Source: Aliiroseovarius sediminilitoris (GTDB lineage: Bacteria > Pseudomonadota > Alphaproteobacteria > Rhodobacterales > Rhodobacteraceae). From it: a stretch of DNA of 64,000 nucleotides. The notes beneath the pieces were generated by a model. That model was not told where the DNA came from. It saw nothing but the letters and a program-made list of their open reading frames with translations, and made no database searches. Positions 36,645 to 46,124 of this stretch are shown here, one piece after another (within the stretch, counting starts at the first letter, position 1; every line of letters begins with the position of its first letter). The DNA lies in assembly GCF_900109955.1 (NCBI RefSeq), contig NZ_FOJB01000001.1, forward strand, positions 1,736,001 through 1,800,000, written 5' to 3'. The translations under genes were made by a program, and so were the position numbers.

Positions 36645-37477
36645 CCGCCCAGTGGCATGGTGAGCCAGAGCCGCATCCCTTCCGTCCGTCTGGTGCAGAT
36701 TGGCTGCTTATCGTCGCGCGCGGGTTTCCCTTGGCAGTGCTTGTTTTCGGCGGTTTGGTCGTGCTGTTGCTTATCCGACTGATCGAGCGGCCCTTGTGCG
36801 GCATCAGGCGACCGATCACACCGCACATCACCCAATTTGTCTGCCGTGTGGCGTTTGTGATCCTTGGCATCCCCTTCAAAGCGATCGGAACTCCCATGCG
36901 CGAGAAGGGGGCGGTGGTTGCCAACCATGCGGGCTGGCTTGATATCTTCTCGCTTAACGCCAGGAAGCGCGTCTATTTCGTGTCGAAATCCGAGGTGGCG
37001 GGTTGGCCCGGTATCGGCTGGTTGGCGCGCGCAACGGGCACCGTGTTTATCAACCGTGACCGGCGCGAAGCCACAATGCAGATCGAGGTCTTTCGCGAAC
37101 GCCTCCAGGCCGGCCACAAGTTGCTCTTTTTTCCGGAGGGCACATCCAGCGACTCGCGCCGCGTTCTGCCTTTCAAATCAACGCTTTTCGCCGCGTTCTT
37201 TACGCCTGAAATGCGAGATTTCATGTGGGTTCAGCCGGTCACGGTGCGCTATATTGCGCCCCATGGTGCCGATCCGCGTTTTTACGGCTGGTGGGGCGAT
37301 ATGGATTTTGCGCCGCATCTGGTGCAAACGCTTGCCGCGCGTCGGCAGGGCCGGGTTGAAGTGGTCTATCACGCGCCGGTCAAGGTGTCTGACTTTGCCG
37401 GTCGGAAAGAACTGGCGGCCTATTGCGAAACCGCCGTTCGAAGCGGATTGGACGATTTGAAGGACCAGGCGACTTAA
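36641..37477 (+). CDS. olsA: Lyso-ornithine lipid O-acyltransferase
   Basis: A 278-residue PlsC-type acyltransferase with an N-terminal membrane helix (FPLAVLVFGGLVVLLLIRL). The catalytic NHxxxxD motif is NHAGWLD; the second substrate motif is FFPEGTSSDSRRVLPFKSTL. It completes ornithine-lipid synthesis by acylating the hydroxyl of the OlsB product at the inner membrane. The gene overlaps olsB by 4 bases and its stop overlaps the convergent ThiE-like gene by 4 bases. Confidence 0.9.
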   Translation: MTAQWHGEPEPHPFRPSGADWLLIVARGFPLAVLVFGGLVVLLLIRLIERPLCGIRRPITPHITQFVCRVAFVILGIPFKAIGTPMREKGAVVANHAGWLDIFSLNARKRVYFVSKSEVAGWPGIGWLARATGTVFINRDRREATMQIEVFRERLQAGHKLLFFPEGTSSDSRRVLPFKSTLFAAFFTPEMRDFMWVQPVTVRYIAPHGADPRFYGWWGDMDFAPHLVQTLAARRQGRVEVVYHAPVKVSDFAGRKELAAYCETAVRSGLDDLKDQAT

Positions 37478-38103
37478 CCGGTCATTGCACCCAAAAGCCG
37501 CGCCAGCGTCGCCGATGGGTCGTCCGTGCGCCAGATTTCTTCCCCGATGGCGAAGAAATCGGTGACGGGTGTCAAAGCACGGATGGTGTCTTCGTCCAGC
37601 GCGCCTTCAGCCACCACGGGCACTTCGATCATCTTGGACCACCAATCGAACAGGTCCGCCTCGGCCCGGGTGCCATCGCCAAGTGCGGTCGCGCCCACAG
37701 GCCCGAAGCTGACGTAATCTGCGCCCACTTCACCAGCCGTCATGCCATCATGGCGCGAGGCACCGCAAAATGCTCCGACAATGGCGTCGTGGCCAAGATC
37801 GTCGCGGCTCTTGCGCACCCGGCGCGCGCCATCCCCCAGATGAACCCCATCCAGCCCCAGGCGTTCAACCATCAGAGCGTGGTCCGCGATCACGATCGGC
37901 ACGTCGCGCGTATGGGCCACTTCGCGGCAAGCGTCGGCGGCGCGCATGATGCGGTCCTCGTCCGTTGTGGCCAGCGATAGCCTCAGACAGGCGGTTTCAT
38001 GGGCGTCCAGCACGCGGGCGAGCTGATCGGGAAACTGCGACAGCTCAAATTCGGGCGGTGTCACCAGATAAAGCTGGGGAAGTTCGAAAACTGTCTCGGC
38101 CAT
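37474..38103 (-). CDS. Thiamine-phosphate synthase-like protein
   Basis: Start taken at 38103 (AGAGGA upstream); a start at 38142 is also open. About 209 residues with the ThiE/TenI barrel motifs LYLVTPP, IVIADHALMVERLGLDGVHLGD, GASRHDGMTAGEVGADYVSFGP and VVAEGALDEDT. Several thiamine-phosphate-synthase residues look changed (GAFCGASRHD where the family has IG.S.H), so it could be a TenI-like paralog without full activity. No thi genes are adjacent. Confidence 0.7.
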   Translation of the reverse strand: MAETVFELPQLYLVTPPEFELSQFPDQLARVLDAHETACLRLSLATTDEDRIMRAADACREVAHTRDVPIVIADHALMVERLGLDGVHLGDGARRVRKSRDDLGHDAIVGAFCGASRHDGMTAGEVGADYVSFGPVGATALGDGTRAEADLFDWWSKMIEVPVVAEGALDEDTIRALTPVTDFFAIGEEIWRTDDPSATLARLLGAMTG

Positions 38104-38185
38104 CGCGCGCGGTCCTCTTCGTGGGGTGTTTTGCAGCTTCATAGACGGCTAGAGCGTCTTTGCAAGCCTGACAAGGGGATCGGCG

Positions 38186-38515
38186 TCACTTCGCAGGCAG
38201 CGAGGCGACATATTCCAGCGCCAAGCGAAGCAGGTCGCCGCGCGTGTCATCATCTGCCATTGCGTCCGGACCCGCCTCGATGAAGCCGCCCATGCGTCGG
38301 CCCGTGAACGCCATGGGTTCTGCCCCAGGCAGCGCCAGCGCAGCGGCTTCATTTACCTTGCCAACGCGATACATCGCGCCATCCTTGTGCACGCCGCACA
38401 GCATGTTGCCATTCAGCATAAAAGCGATCCCGCCGAACATCCGTTTTTCGGACAATCCGTGGGTCGCTGAAAGATCGTCTGTCAAAAGCTCATAGATTCC
38501 TTCGTCATATGCCAT
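38186..38515 (-). CDS. TfoX N-terminal domain protein
   Basis: Start at 38515, whose ATG lies right upstream of the divergent gene's frame. 109 residues with LTDDLSATHGLSEKRMFGGIAFMLNGNMLCGVHKDG, the TfoX/Sxy N-terminal domain, and no C-terminal half. TfoX proteins are linked to competence in gammaproteobacteria; the stand-alone N-domain has no proven role in alphaproteobacteria. Confidence 0.78.
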   Translation of the reverse strand: MAYDEGIYELLTDDLSATHGLSEKRMFGGIAFMLNGNMLCGVHKDGAMYRVGKVNEAAALALPGAEPMAFTGRRMGGFIEAGPDAMADDDTRGDLLRLALEYVASLPAK

Positions 38516-38597
38516 GCGCGACCTCATGCTTGCCCTGATGCTGCGCTCAGCGTATCACGCGCCCAATCAAAGGGAAGGGTCGGCATTGGCGGATCAC

Positions 38598-39341
38598 ATG
38601 ACGGATAATCTGGGGCCGCAGCCCGAAATCGTGCTGGTGCGTCCGCAGATGGGCGAAAACATCGGGGCAGCGGCGCGCGCGATGCTGAATTTCGGGCTGG
38701 AGCGGATGCGCATCATCGCCCCGCGCGACGGTTGGCCGAACCAATCAGCGGTGGCCATGGCGTCTGGTGCGGGCCGGGTGCTGGACGGGGCGGGGGTCTA
38801 TGACACGCTCGCGGACGGGATCGGCGATTGCGACTATGTTTACGCCACGACAGCGCGTTCGCGCGATTTGGCGAAACCGATCCTCAGCCCTGAACGCGCC
38901 ATGGCCGAGGCGCGCGCGATGCGGGCAGAGGGCAAGAAGGTGGCGATCCTGTTTGGGCCGGAACGGACCGGGCTTGAGAATGGCGAGGTGGCGCGGGCAA
39001 ACGCGATCATTTCGGTGCCGGTGAACCCCGGGTTTGCGTCTTTGAACCTTGCGCAATGCGTGCTTCTGACCGCCTATGAATGGCGGCGCCAGACCACCGA
39101 GTTTCAGCACGAGGTGATGGAATGGGCAGGCTCTGAGCGCGCACCGTCCATCGAGGTTGAGAAACTGGCGGAGCATTACGAGGCTCGACTGGATGAGGCC
39201 GGGTTCTTCTATCCGCCGACCAAGGCGCCGGTCATGAAAACCACGCTGCGCAATATGTGGAGCAGGATGCCCATGACGCGCGCCGATGTGCAGATTTTTC
39301 ACGGTATCCTGCGCCAATTGTTGCGAGGCAAACAGGGTTGA
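38598..39341 (+). CDS. tRNA/rRNA 2'-O-methyltransferase, TrmJ-like SPOUT enzyme
   Basis: A 247-residue protein starting at 38598. SPOUT motifs: EIVLVRPQMGENIGAAARAMLNFGL, MRIIAPRDGWPN, KKVAILFGPERTGLENGEVA and ISVPVNPGFASLNLAQCVLLTAYEW. This is the TrmJ group, which methylates the ribose at position 32 of tRNAs. The C-terminal extension helps dimerisation and tRNA binding. The specific target was not tested. Confidence 0.87.
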   Translation: MTDNLGPQPEIVLVRPQMGENIGAAARAMLNFGLERMRIIAPRDGWPNQSAVAMASGAGRVLDGAGVYDTLADGIGDCDYVYATTARSRDLAKPILSPERAMAEARAMRAEGKKVAILFGPERTGLENGEVARANAIISVPVNPGFASLNLAQCVLLTAYEWRRQTTEFQHEVMEWAGSERAPSIEVEKLAEHYEARLDEAGFFYPPTKAPVMKTTLRNMWSRMPMTRADVQIFHGILRQLLRGKQG

Positions 39342-39818
39342 TCAGGTTTTTCGGGTGGCCGCCACCACCCAAATGATCGCCAACACGAGCGCGCCGACCG
39401 CGTTCAGGTTCGCCATGGTGACACCAAACAGATCCCATGGGATTTCATCGCAGCGGATCAGCGGCGCATCGTTGATTTTCGACAGCAGGTCATCGACAGA
39501 CATATCTGCGACACCGCTGCCGGTGCACGAGCTTGGGCCGTCCCACAGCTTGCGTTCAACGCCTGAGTGGAAAAAGCCGATAGCGGATGTCGTTGCTGCC
39601 GCCAGCGCGCCAAGCCAGGCAAGCGCTTTCTGCTTTGTCGAAAGTGCCACGCCTCCGATCACGATGGCGGCAGCATGGGGCCAGCGTTGCCACAGGCACA
39701 GTTTGCAGGGCGCATAGCCCAAGGCCTGAAAGACGAATGCGCCGCCAAGGATCAGCGCCGAGGAGATGGCTGCGAAGGCGATCAACTGGTTCGCCGTGAA
39801 GCGGTCAAGAAATCTCAT
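39342..39818 (-). CDS. DsbB-family disulfide oxidoreductase
   Basis: A 158-residue inner-membrane protein with four hydrophobic helices. It has the quinone-linked pair in APCKLCLWQRWPH and a second loop, SSCTG...IRCDEIPW, giving two cysteine pairs as in DsbB. It would pass electrons from a periplasmic DsbA-like protein to ubiquinone. Its start overlaps the stop of the upstream YqaA gene by 4 bases (ATGA). Confidence 0.85.
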   Translation of the reverse strand: MRFLDRFTANQLIAFAAISSALILGGAFVFQALGYAPCKLCLWQRWPHAAAIVIGGVALSTKQKALAWLGALAAATTSAIGFFHSGVERKLWDGPSSCTGSGVADMSVDDLLSKINDAPLIRCDEIPWDLFGVTMANLNAVGALVLAIIWVVAATRKT

Positions 39819-40393
39819 AGATATTTTACCGTGTAAAATCCGCCGATCAGGATCACGACGAACAGGATGAACATCAGACCCAAACGCCGCTCGATGAAGT
39901 CGCGGATCGGCGCGCCGAATTTCCACAAAAGGGCCGCGACAACAAAGAAACGCAAGCCTCTTGCAATCACGCTGGCGACCATGAAAACGCCAAAGTTCAG
40001 GCCGGTGGAGCCGGACAGAATGGTAATGACCTTGTAGGGGAACGGTGTCACACCCGCGATCAGCACAGCCCAGGCACCCCATTGGTTATAGGTCTCGGCA
40101 AAGTGGCCAAACTCGTTGGTTTTGCCATAGAATTCCAGCACAGGCTGGCCGACGCTTTCAAACAGACCCCACCCGATGAAATAGCCAAACGCCCCGCCGA
40201 GGACGGACGCGACCAGCGCGACCGTGGCAATCACGAAAGCGCGCGACGGGCGGGCGATGATCATCGGGATCATCAGGATATCGGGTGGGATCGGAAAGAC
40301 CGAGCTTTCCAGAAACGCCACAAACGCCAGCCCCCACAACGCGTGGCGCGTGTCTGCCAATCCCATGGTCCAATCGTAAAGACGCCTGATCAT
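39815..40393 (-). CDS. YqaA/DedA-family membrane protein
   Basis: Start at 40393; 192 residues. The DedA-like VTT core is visible: FLESSVFPIPPDILMIPMIIARPSRAF, GGAFGYFIGWGLFESVG, and VLIAGVTPFPYKVITILSGSTGLNFGVFMVASVIARGLRFF. YqaA proteins are short DedA relatives, linked to membrane lipid or polyisoprenoid handling and proton-motive force. It is coupled to dsbB by the 4-base overlap. Confidence 0.83.
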   Translation of the reverse strand: MIRRLYDWTMGLADTRHALWGLAFVAFLESSVFPIPPDILMIPMIIARPSRAFVIATVALVASVLGGAFGYFIGWGLFESVGQPVLEFYGKTNEFGHFAETYNQWGAWAVLIAGVTPFPYKVITILSGSTGLNFGVFMVASVIARGLRFFVVAALLWKFGAPIRDFIERRLGLMFILFVVILIGGFYTVKYL

Positions 40394-40560
40394 CTGCGTG
40401 CCTCTTGCTTTTTGCTCACGAACCACGCCCCGTGCGTGACGTCAAGGGACAGGCGGGACATCATGGCTTGATAGAAGTCGAATGGCCGGTAAACTGGCTG
40501 TGAAACGATAGTGCAATGGTCCGATGCTTCGGTTGTCGGGTGGGCAAAGGGAGCATCACG

Positions 40561-41400
40561 ATGAAATGGCAAGGCCGGCGCGGAAGTCGGAACATCGAAG
40601 ATCGACGCCGGGCAGGGGGCGCGGCGCAGGTCGGCGGGCTTGGGCTTTTGGCGGTGTTGGCCATCGGCTATTTCCTGGGTGTTGACGTTACCCCATTCCT
40701 GCAAGGCGGCGGAACGCTCGGATCGGGCGGCGGCGGCGAAATCACCGAGGCCGACCGGCAGGAGGGTGAGTTTGTCTCGGTCACACTGGCCGATACCGAA
40801 GAAGTTTGGGACGAACTGTTTCGAACTCAAGTTGGGCAGAGTTACAATCCGGTGACGCTGGTGCTTTACAAAGGTGTCACGCAAAGCCCCTGTGGCGGTG
40901 CGTCTGGTGCGACCGGACCGTTCTATTGTCCGGGGGATCGCAAGGTTTATCTGGACACCTCGTTTTTCACCACGCTGTCCCGACAGTTGGGCGCAAAGGG
41001 GGATTTCGCGGCGGCCTATGTGGTTGCACATGAGGTGGCGCACCATGTGCAGAACGAGTTGGGCATTCTGGGGCAGGCCAATTCCATCCGCGCGCAGGTT
41101 GGTGAAGCCGAGGCTAACGCGGTCTCGGTTCGGATCGAGCTTCAGGCAGATTGCTATTCGGGCATCTGGGCACGCGAGGCGCAGGCACGGTTTGGCTCGC
41201 TGGAACGTGGCGATGTGGCCGAGGCGATGAACGCCGCTCGTCAGATCGGTGATGATACGCTGCAACGCAGTGCAGGCCGCATACCGATGCCGCACACCTT
41301 TACCCATGGCACATCCGAACAGCGCCAGAACTGGTTCCTACGGGGCTATGAGAGTCGCGATATGCGCAGTTGCGATACCTTCTCGGCGGACCAGATCTGA
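40561..41400 (+). CDS. Neutral zinc metallopeptidase (YpfJ-like, PF04228)
   Basis: A 279-residue protein starting MKWQGRRGSRNIEDRRR, a motif typical of this family, followed by one membrane helix (GLGLLAVLAIGYFLGVDV) and a glycine-rich linker. The extracytoplasmic domain holds CPGDRKVYLDTSFF and the zinc motif AHEVAHHVQ (HEXXH), then RIELQADCYSGIWA. It is a likely membrane-anchored protease with unknown substrates. Confidence 0.9.
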   Translation: MKWQGRRGSRNIEDRRRAGGAAQVGGLGLLAVLAIGYFLGVDVTPFLQGGGTLGSGGGGEITEADRQEGEFVSVTLADTEEVWDELFRTQVGQSYNPVTLVLYKGVTQSPCGGASGATGPFYCPGDRKVYLDTSFFTTLSRQLGAKGDFAAAYVVAHEVAHHVQNELGILGQANSIRAQVGEAEANAVSVRIELQADCYSGIWAREAQARFGSLERGDVAEAMNAARQIGDDTLQRSAGRIPMPHTFTHGTSEQRQNWFLRGYESRDMRSCDTFSADQI

Positions 41401-41694
41401 ACGGTGATTCTTTTTGGATTGGTTCGGGAATTGAACCGACAGCGTCCAACGTGGATGCACATACGCCAATATTACATGCGTTAAGTAGCGGAAAAATCGT
41501 CATGTTTACAAGGTTGTTGCGCATGCAACGAGTTTTGTTTACGAATATTTCAGCGACAGGATCATAAGCAAACCCGACCGTGCAGTCGATAATACTTGCG
41601 TGACGGCAAAGAGCCTGTTTTTATCGGTTTGTCTGTAAGGCGGTGGAACCGCCAGTGGCAGACCGGACATAGTTCGCGTTTGGGAGGAAGCGAA

Positions 41695-42732
41695 ATGAAA
41701 TTCACCATGAAAACTGCTTTTGTTGGCGCTGTAGCACTTGGGCTGACCGCCGGAGCCAGCTTCGCGCAAGAAGTCACGCTGAGATGTCAGCACTTTTTAC
41801 CGCCGACTGGGTCCACGCCGCTCTATTTCATGACGCCATGGGCCGAAAAGATCGAACAGGAATCCGGTGGTCGGATCAAGGTTGAACTTTATCCGGCCAT
41901 GCAGCTGGGCGGCAAACCTCAGGCGCTGTATGACCAGATACGCGATGGCGTGATTGATTGTGGGTGGGCGCTGCCCGCCTATACGCCGGGCCGTTTCCCC
42001 GAAGCAGAAGCGTTCGAACTGCCCTTCATGACGGGCCGCAACGCCGAAGCCTCCTCCAAGGCGGCGTGGGAGTATTCGGAAAAATACCTGATGGAACGGA
42101 TGAGCGACGTCAAACTTCTGGCCACCCATGTCCACGGCCCCGGTGTTGTCCACAAGAAGGGTGAACCGGTAAAGGCACTTGAGGATTTTCAAGGGCTGAA
42201 ACTGCGTGGACCGTCGCGTCAGGCCAATGCGTTGTTTGAAGAACTGGGCGCATCCCCCATCGGCATGCCGCTTCCGACCTTCCCCGAAGCACTGTCCAAG
42301 GGCGTTGTGGATGGCGGGGTGATCCCATGGGAAATCGTGCCACCGCTGAAGGTGCACGAACTGGCAGACAGCCACACGGAATTTCCCGGCGATCGCTCGC
42401 TTTACAACACGTTCTTCATCTGGGCGATGAACAAGGACACCTATGCCAACCTGCCGGACGACCTGAAAGCGGTGATCGACGCCAACTCGGGACTTGAGAC
42501 CTCGGGTTGGGCTGGCGCCTCGTTCGACAAGGGCGACGTGATCGGGCGCGAGATTGTGGCGGGCACCGACAACACCATTCACGAGCTTGATCCGGCTCTG
42601 GTCGCCGAAATCCGGGCCATTGGCGACAAACAGGTTGAAGCCTGGGCGGCTGACATGACCTCCAAAGGCCTGGATGGTGAAGGCATGGTGGCCTATGCCA
42701 AAGAGCTTGTCGCCAAATATGCCGACAACTGA
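41695..42732 (+). CDS. dctP: TRAP transporter solute-binding protein (DctP family)
   Basis: A 345-residue protein with GGGAGGAAG upstream and a signal peptide ending at GASFAQE. The DctP fold is read from FLPPTGSTPLYFMTPWAEKIEQESGG and LQGKPQ-like LGGKPQALYDQIRDGVIDC; the segment LKLRGPSRQANALFEELGASPIGMP carries the conserved arginine for a carboxylate ligand. The substrate is an unknown organic acid. A terminator-like hairpin separates it from dctQM, which suggests more binding protein than transporter. Confidence 0.92.
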   Translation: MKFTMKTAFVGAVALGLTAGASFAQEVTLRCQHFLPPTGSTPLYFMTPWAEKIEQESGGRIKVELYPAMQLGGKPQALYDQIRDGVIDCGWALPAYTPGRFPEAEAFELPFMTGRNAEASSKAAWEYSEKYLMERMSDVKLLATHVHGPGVVHKKGEPVKALEDFQGLKLRGPSRQANALFEELGASPIGMPLPTFPEALSKGVVDGGVIPWEIVPPLKVHELADSHTEFPGDRSLYNTFFIWAMNKDTYANLPDDLKAVIDANSGLETSGWAGASFDKGDVIGREIVAGTDNTIHELDPALVAEIRAIGDKQVEAWAADMTSKGLDGEGMVAYAKELVAKYADN

Positions 42733-42746
42733 TCGACGATAAAAAC

Positions 42747-42781
42747 AGCTCCGGGCAGCGGGTTTGCCCGGAGTTTTTTTT
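42747..42781 (+). terminator. Attenuating terminator between dctP and dctQ
   Basis: CTCCGGGCA pairs with TGCCCGGAG around GCGGGTT and is followed by eight T residues. It lies 17 bases after the dctP stop and inside what should be one operon. Confidence 0.85.
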
Positions 42782-42843
42782 GCGCAAAGGTGGTGCATCG
42801 AAAAAGGCACGCCGACCCGACATCAGATAAACAGGGGATAGCT

Positions 42844-43428
42844 TTGGCAATCGCGAAATCGGCACAGATACGGGTTGGCCGCTGGTTGGAACGCGCAAGT
42901 CGTTGGATGGCGTATTCCGGCGGGGCGGTTCTGGTCGCAATTGCACTGACAACGGTGATTTCGATCATCGGGCGGACGCTTTCGGGTTTCGGTCTCATCC
43001 CCGTCAAAGGCGACTATGAAATCGTTGAGATGGGATGCGCGATTGCGGTCTTTGCTTTCATGCCATGGTGCCAGTTCAAGCGCGGTCATGTCACGGTCGA
43101 TATCTTTATTTCCAAACTGTCCGACAGGATGCAGGCGATCCTTGGACTGATCGGGGATCTGTTCCTGACGGGGGCAGCGTTCATCATCCTGTGGCGGCTG
43201 TGGTTGGGGTTCGGCGAGAAGTTTCCGTTCGGTTCGGACGGTCTGCGCAATGTCCTTGGCATGGGGGCGAAACCCTTCTTTGCCGAAAGCACTTATGAAC
43301 TTGAAATACCCCTATGGATCCCTTTCGGTCTGAGCTTGGTTGGCGCGGCATTCTTTATGATTGTCGCGGCCTATTCGGTCTGGCGGTCTTTCAACTGGGT
43401 GCTTGATGGCAAGGAGGAACGGGTATGA
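42844..43428 (+). CDS. dctQ: TRAP transporter small membrane subunit (DctQ family)
   Basis: Start set at TTG 42844 (AGGGGAT upstream), giving 194 residues; the frame is also open from a GTG at 42790. The four helices include MAYSGGAVLVAIALTTVISIIGRTL and YEIVEMGCAIAVFAFMPWCQFKRGHVTVDIF, the DctQ signature. It works with DctM in sodium-driven uptake. The last codon overlaps the dctM ATG. Confidence 0.88.
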   Translation: MAIAKSAQIRVGRWLERASRWMAYSGGAVLVAIALTTVISIIGRTLSGFGLIPVKGDYEIVEMGCAIAVFAFMPWCQFKRGHVTVDIFISKLSDRMQAILGLIGDLFLTGAAFIILWRLWLGFGEKFPFGSDGLRNVLGMGAKPFFAESTYELEIPLWIPFGLSLVGAAFFMIVAAYSVWRSFNWVLDGKEERV

Positions 43429-44777
43429 CCGGGATCGAACTGGCGATTGTCGCCTTTGCCCTGATGCTGCTTGCGATCTTTCTGCGCCTGCCCATCGGGT
43501 TGGCCATGGGGCTGACCGGGTTTTTCGGCATCTGGTACCTGATGGGGCATCCATCAGTGACGCTGAGCCAGCTCAAGACGCTGTCGTATGACACGTTCTC
43601 CAGCTATTCGCTGTCCATCGTGCCGCTGTTTCTGCTGATGGGGCAGTTTGCGACGAAATCCGGCATGTCCGGCGCATTGTTCGAGGCTGCAAGCGATTGG
43701 CTTGGCCACCGAAAGGGTGGAGTGGCCATGGCCGCCGTAGGGGCCTGTGCGGGTTTCGGCGCGGTGTGTGGCTCGTCGCTGGCGACGGCCTCTACCATGG
43801 GGCAAGTGGCCTTGCCGGAAATGCGAAAACGTGGCTATTCCGACGCCCTGTCCACCGGCGTTCTGGCCGCAGGCGGGACACTTGGGATCCTGATCCCGCC
43901 CTCGGTCATTCTGGTCATCTATGCGATCCTGACAGAGCAGAACATCGTAAAAATGTTCATCGCCGCCTTGGTGCCGGGCATCCTCGCCGCGCTTGGATAC
44001 ATGCTGACCGTGGCCGTCATGGTGCGGATCAATCCAGACAGCGCCACCACCGCGGATCGGGTGCCCTATGCGCACCGGTTCCGGACTTTGTTATCGATCT
44101 GGCCGGTGGTGGTGATCTTTGGTCTGGTGATGGGCGGTATCGCTGCGGACTGGAACTGGACCAAGACTGGTGTGCAAGCCTTGTTCACCCCAACCGAAGG
44201 CGCCGCCGTGGGCGCGGTTGCCACCGGGCTTTACGGTGTGATGACCGGCGGGCTGACCTGGAAGGGGTTTCTGGACAGCATCCTGTCCACTGCGCAATCC
44301 ACTGCGATGATCTTTTTCATCGTGCTGGGCGCGCAGATCTTCAACTCGTTTCTTGCCTTCACGCAGGCCCCGCAAATGCTGGCCGAATGGGTCACAGGAC
44401 AGGGATTTTCGCCACTGGTGGTTTTGACACTGATGCTGATCGCCTATCTGGTCTTCGGTTGTGTCATGGACAGCCTGTCGATGATCCTTCTGACCATCCC
44501 GATCTTCTATCCGATCATCGAGGTGCTGGATTTCGGTCTGACCCCTGAAGAGGCGGGCATTTGGTTCGGCATCCTTGCCCTGATCGTGGTCGAGGTCGGA
44601 TTGATTACGCCGCCGGTGGGCATGAACCTGTTCATCATCAACTCGATGGCCCGCGATATACCGATGTCGGCAACCTATCGCGGGGTCGCGCCCTTCGTGC
44701 TGTCCGACCTGATCCGCGTTGTGGTTCTGGTCGCCTTTCCGGGCATCACGCTGTGGCTGGTCGGGGTGATGTTCTAG
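43425..44777 (+). CDS. dctM: TRAP transporter large membrane subunit (DctM family)
   Basis: A 450-residue protein with about 12 helices. Typical features: RLPIGLAMGLTGFFGIW, LFLLMGQFATKSGMSG, VCGSSLATASTMGQVALPEMRKRGYSDALSTGVLAAGGTLGILIPPS with many small residues, PTEGAAVGAV and LLTIPIFYPI. AGGAGGAAC precedes the ATG, which overlaps dctQ by 4 bases. Confidence 0.93.
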   Translation: MTGIELAIVAFALMLLAIFLRLPIGLAMGLTGFFGIWYLMGHPSVTLSQLKTLSYDTFSSYSLSIVPLFLLMGQFATKSGMSGALFEAASDWLGHRKGGVAMAAVGACAGFGAVCGSSLATASTMGQVALPEMRKRGYSDALSTGVLAAGGTLGILIPPSVILVIYAILTEQNIVKMFIAALVPGILAALGYMLTVAVMVRINPDSATTADRVPYAHRFRTLLSIWPVVVIFGLVMGGIAADWNWTKTGVQALFTPTEGAAVGAVATGLYGVMTGGLTWKGFLDSILSTAQSTAMIFFIVLGAQIFNSFLAFTQAPQMLAEWVTGQGFSPLVVLTLMLIAYLVFGCVMDSLSMILLTIPIFYPIIEVLDFGLTPEEAGIWFGILALIVVEVGLITPPVGMNLFIINSMARDIPMSATYRGVAPFVLSDLIRVVVLVAFPGITLWLVGVMF

Positions 44778-44851
44778 CAGCAATAAAAACGCCGGGGGCA
44801 GGGCAAAACCTCGTTGACGTTGCCTCGGCGCTTGGGTAATCCCATCGCAGT

Positions 44852-44937
44852 GCCCAAGTGGCGGAATGGTAGACGCAGGGGATTCAAAATCCCCCGCCTT
44901 CACGGGCGTGAGAGTTCGAGTCTCTCCTTGGGCACCA
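44852..44937 (+). tRNA. tRNA-Leu (anticodon CAA)
   Basis: An 86-nt class II tRNA. Acceptor GCCCAAG pairs with CTTGGGC, the anticodon stem is GGGGA/TCCCC with loop TTCAAAA, giving CAA for UUG. A variable arm (GCCTTCACGGGC), T-loop TTCGAGT, discriminator A and encoded CCA are all present. Confidence 0.95.
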
Positions 44938-45005
44938 CTCCGAAGTCAGGTAGAACGGTCGTCACGTGGCGCATCCTTGCGCGATGTGTCGTAAGGGATG
45001 AAGGT

Positions 45006-46124
45006 ATGGATAAACACGCACAGAAGATTGCCGCTGATCTGTTGCACCTTCGGGGGCAGGTTTTATCAAAAGGCGATCCAGTGGCGCTGCCGCTCGTATC
45101 CAGTTCGATGTTTCATCTGCCGGGTGATCCCGAGGGTGCGGCGGCCTATGGGCGCGTGGACAACCCAACCTGGGACGCGCTGGAGCATAGCCTGTCCGTG
45201 CTGGAAGACGCGCCCTGCGTTGCGTTCCCGTCGGGCATGGCGGCAATCTCGGCGGCGCTGTTTGCCACTCTGAAGGCCGGGCAAACCCTGTTGATTCCAT
45301 CGGACGGCTATTACGTCACGCGTCTGTTGTCTGACCGATTTCTGTCGCAGTTCGGTGTGCGCGTGGTTCAGCGGCCCATCCTTGGCTTTGCGGATGGTGG
45401 CTTTGATGGCATCGACGTGGCGTTCATCGAAAGCCCCTCCAACCCCGGGCTGGACCTGTGCGACATCCATGCGATCGCAACGGCGGTGCGCAAGGCGGGC
45501 GGAACCACCATCGTAGACAACACGACCATGACGCCATTTGGCCAGCGCCCGCTGGATCTGGGGGTGGATATGGTCGTGGCGTCCGATACCAAGGCGCCGG
45601 GTGGACATTCCGACCTTTTGATGGGCCATGTTGCCACGCGCAATACGGCGCTGCGCGACGCGGTTCTGGACTGGCGCAAAATGTCCGGCGCCATCCCGGC
45701 ACCCCATGCGGCGTGGCTGTTGCATCGCGGGCTTGAAACGCTCGACGTGCGGTTCGATCGCATGTGCCAATCGGCGGCAATCATCGCCCCGGCCCTGGCT
45801 GATCATCCGGCCATTACTGCGATCCGTTATCCGGGGCTGGCGACCGATCCTGCGCATGCGTTGGCAAAGCGGCAGATGTCGCGGTTTGGATTCCTGATCG
45901 GGCTGACGCTGGACACCAAAGACCGGGCCGAGGCCTTCATCACAGGCTGCCGCTATCTTCGTCCCGCCACCTCGTTTGGCGGTCTGCACAGTTCGGCTGA
46001 ACGACGGGCGCGTTGGGGGGATGATGTGGCCGGCGGGTTTGTGCGGCTGTCCGTTGGTTGTGAACCCGTCGATCAGCTTCTGGCTGACCTGATGACATCA
46101 TTGGACCGCCTGATGTCCAAATAG
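45006..46124 (+). CDS. Cys/Met-metabolism PLP enzyme (cystathionine lyase type)
   Basis: A 372-residue fold-type I enzyme; the frame is open further upstream across the tRNA-Leu gene, so the true start is the ATG at 45006. Motifs: PLVSSSMFHLPG, AYGRVDNPTWDALEHSLSVLED, CVAFPSGMAAISAALFA, FIESPSNPGLDLCDI and the PLP lysine in ASDTKAPGGHSDLLMG, then VRLSVGCEP. It could be a cystathionine beta- or gamma-lyase or a related enzyme; the exact reaction cannot be read. It starts 68 bases after the tRNA. Confidence 0.85.
   Translation: MDKHAQKIAADLLHLRGQVLSKGDPVALPLVSSSMFHLPGDPEGAAAYGRVDNPTWDALEHSLSVLEDAPCVAFPSGMAAISAALFATLKAGQTLLIPSDGYYVTRLLSDRFLSQFGVRVVQRPILGFADGGFDGIDVAFIESPSNPGLDLCDIHAIATAVRKAGGTTIVDNTTMTPFGQRPLDLGVDMVVASDTKAPGGHSDLLMGHVATRNTALRDAVLDWRKMSGAIPAPHAAWLLHRGLETLDVRFDRMCQSAAIIAPALADHPAITAIRYPGLATDPAHALAKRQMSRFGFLIGLTLDTKDRAEAFITGCRYLRPATSFGGLHSSAERRARWGDDVAGGFVRLSVGCEPVDQLLADLMTSLDRLMSK

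Noticed and set aside
44814-45005. Upstream extension of the Cys/Met PLP gene
   Set aside because: The extension reads through the tRNA-Leu gene; the ATG at 45006 fits the family start.
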